A stretch of 5,680 nucleotides of DNA from Desulfonatronovibrio sp. (GTDB lineage Bacteria > Desulfobacterota > Desulfovibrionia > Desulfovibrionales > Desulfonatronovibrionaceae), in assembly GCA_003558575.1 (NCBI GenBank), contig PWPY01000257.1, positions 1 to 5,680 of the forward strand, written 5' to 3'. A program made the position numbers and the translations under genes. A model generated the notes under the pieces. That model was not told where the DNA came from. It searched no databases and worked only from the letters and a program-made list of their open reading frames with translations. Positions 4,642 to 5,680 of the stretch are shown piece by piece (position 1 is the first letter of the stretch; each line of letters begins with the position of its first letter).

Positions 4642-5484
4642 ATGATGAAAAAAATGGAAATCAAAAATATTTTTCCCGAGGATCTCAAATCATTCATGTC
4701 AGGACACAGGGAAAAAGAGTATGTCCTTTTGGACGTGCGTCTTCCCCAGGAATATATTCATGAACATATCCCAGGGGCCAGACATATTCCTCTACACGAG
4801 CTTGAGGATCGTTTAAACGAGCTTGATGTGGATAAAAAAACTGTTTTTTACTGCAGAAGCGGGCAAAGATCCAGGGCTGGGGCGACCCTGGCTATGGACA
4901 GCGGCCTTTTAAACGGTGAAATATTCAACTTAGAGGGAGGAATAAGCGCTTATACAGACAATACTTTGCCGGACTACCCCAAACTTTCAATTTTTTACGA
5001 CACAGGAAGCCTTGAAGATGTATTGAAGAAGGCCATTTCCCTTGAAAAAGGAGCACATATATTTTACCAGAATTTTCTGGATAAGATTGAAAATGAAAAA
5101 ATAAAGAAGCAGGTAAGTAAGCTGGCTGATCTGGAAATGGCCCATGCAAAGGTAATTTACAAGCAAGGCAGGGATATTTTTGACCAGGATTTTGACACTT
5201 TGTTTGCCGGGATAGAGTACAGTGAACTTGAGGGAGGATTAGATGCCCGAAAATGGATTAAAAAAGTCCATGGAGATGATCAGAATGAACTTTGCATGTA
5301 CTTTCTTGAATTGGCCTTAGAAATGGAAAGCATGGCCTACGACATGTACCGAAATTTAACAGAAGGTGATTTTTCCAGGGATGTGGTTGAGTGTTTTTTC
5401 AGCCTCTCGGAACAGGAGAAAAATCATATGCGTCTTGTAGCCAATATTTTCAAAGAATGTTTACCCAGGGATATAGAGACTTGA
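4642..5484 (+). CDS. Rhodanese - rubrerythrin-like ferritin fusion protein
   Basis: Two-domain soluble protein. Residues 5-112 are a single rhodanese domain: LLDVRLPQEYIHEHIPGA (29-46), active-site loop CRSGQRSR (71-78) with persulfide-forming Cys71, and NLEGGISAY (96-104). Residues 123-272 are a four-helix ferritin/rubrerythrin-like domain with two matching half-sites: Glu135 then E165xxH168, and Glu229 then E259xxH262, the full ligand set for a diiron centre. No rubredoxin CxxC motif is present. Such fusions occur in anaerobic deltaproteobacteria and suggest sulfane-sulfur transfer tied to peroxide or oxygen reduction, but the role is inferred. ATG codons lie at 4642, 4645 and 4657; the only ribosome-binding signal is a weak GGGG at 4635-4638, which favours 4645 or 4642. 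Weak initiation next to a structured upstream region makes leader control plausible. No gene follows within the window. Confidence 0.88.
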   Translation: MMKKMEIKNIFPEDLKSFMSGHREKEYVLLDVRLPQEYIHEHIPGARHIPLHELEDRLNELDVDKKTVFYCRSGQRSRAGATLAMDSGLLNGEIFNLEGGISAYTDNTLPDYPKLSIFYDTGSLEDVLKKAISLEKGAHIFYQNFLDKIENEKIKKQVSKLADLEMAHAKVIYKQGRDIFDQDFDTLFAGIEYSELEGGLDARKWIKKVHGDDQNELCMYFLELALEMESMAYDMYRNLTEGDFSRDVVECFFSLSEQEKNHMRLVANIFKECLPRDIET

Positions 5485-5564
5485 TAACTCTTCTTTACTT
5501 CTAAGTTTATTATTAACTGATCCCATGCTGTAAAGTTATCCTATTAGTCTGGTATTTAAGAATT

Positions 5565-5580
5565 TGTAACTGTTCACCAC
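5565..5580 (-). repeat. Dispersed-motif copy matching the consensus exactly
   Basis: On the minus strand it reads GTGGTGAACAGTTACA, the form used here as consensus. The copy at 3549-3564 differs at one base. Farther along the same strand lie CCAGAGCC-like bases (near 5602-5610) at a distance similar to the CTCCAG block in the two 45-base repeats, so this is probably a more diverged copy of the same element. Confidence 0.55.
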
Positions 5581-5610
5581 ATATGTAATATGGCTATTCA
5601 ACGGCTCTGG

Positions 5611-5680
5611 ATTCCGGCTTTCGCCGGAATGACGGTAAAAAGTAACAGCTTGCTTTAACCGTCACCCCGGACCAGATCTG
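5611..5680. repeat. Pair of convergent REP-like palindromes, cut by the window end
   Basis: A perfect 8-pair hairpin, ATTCCGGC (5611-5618) with GCCGGAAT (5623-5630), loop TTTC, is followed by GACGGT. A second unit starts in the opposite orientation: CCGGAATGACGGT (5624-5636) and, inverted, 5658-5670 match at 11 of 13 positions. The 21 bases between are AT-rich. This type of TTCCGG...CCGGAA repeat followed by GACGG is frequent in intergenic DNA of many proteobacteria. The first hairpin could stabilise or end transcripts from the rhodanese-ferritin gene, but no T-run follows. Confidence 0.65.

Noticed and set aside
2570..5580. CRISPR array made of the repeated 16-base motif
   Set aside because: Copies are irregularly spaced, in both orientations and diverged, with no cas gene and no regular spacers.

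Overview
The window looks like a piece of chromosome from a strictly anaerobic, sulfate-reducer-like deltaproteobacterium (Desulfovibrionota type). This is inferred from the gene set: a PaaK-type arylacetate-CoA ligase beside purE, a YhhQ/VUT transporter, and a rhodanese joined to a rubrerythrin-like ferritin domain. GC is near 49% in the native genes I counted. The genus cannot be fixed from the sequence; a haloalkaliphilic or marine sulfate reducer would fit, but that is a guess.

Layout. Positions 76-2527 hold a tight plus-strand cluster: arylacetate-CoA ligase, then purE after 35 bases, then a VUT/YhhQ transporter whose ATG overlaps the purE stop by one base. Positions 2528-2705 are AT-rich and full of inverted and dispersed repeats. 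Positions 2706-3383 carry a minus-strand gene whose cupin motifs and 225-residue length match DddL-type dimethylsulfoniopropionate (DMSP) lyase. It is clearly richer in GC than its surroundings and is bracketed by two related 45-base repeats, so it looks like an acquired single-gene insert. A second repeat-rich gap follows. Positions 3691-4269 encode a cytoplasmic SGNH/GDSL esterase with a near-perfect ribosome binding site. Positions 4270-4641 have no convincing protein gene but contain a promoter-like sequence and a dense set of inverted repeats that could fold into one RNA of about 226 nt closed by a long-range stem. Positions 4642-5484 encode the rhodanese-ferritin fusion. The window ends in a further copy of the dispersed repeat and a pair of REP-like palindromes.

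How the genes may work together. The first three genes form a probable operon, but its members serve different ends: activation of aromatic acids, purine synthesis, and uptake of a 7-deazapurine queuosine precursor. The DMSP lyase is the most interesting gene. It would split DMSP into dimethyl sulfide and acrylate, and acrylate can serve some sulfate reducers as an electron acceptor. No other DMSP or acrylate gene lies in the window. The rhodanese-ferritin protein fits sulfane-sulfur handling combined with peroxide or oxygen defence.

Best candidates for something undescribed: the structured RNA region at 4316-4541, the repeat-bracketed DMSP lyase, and the family of short dispersed repeats confined to intergenic gaps.
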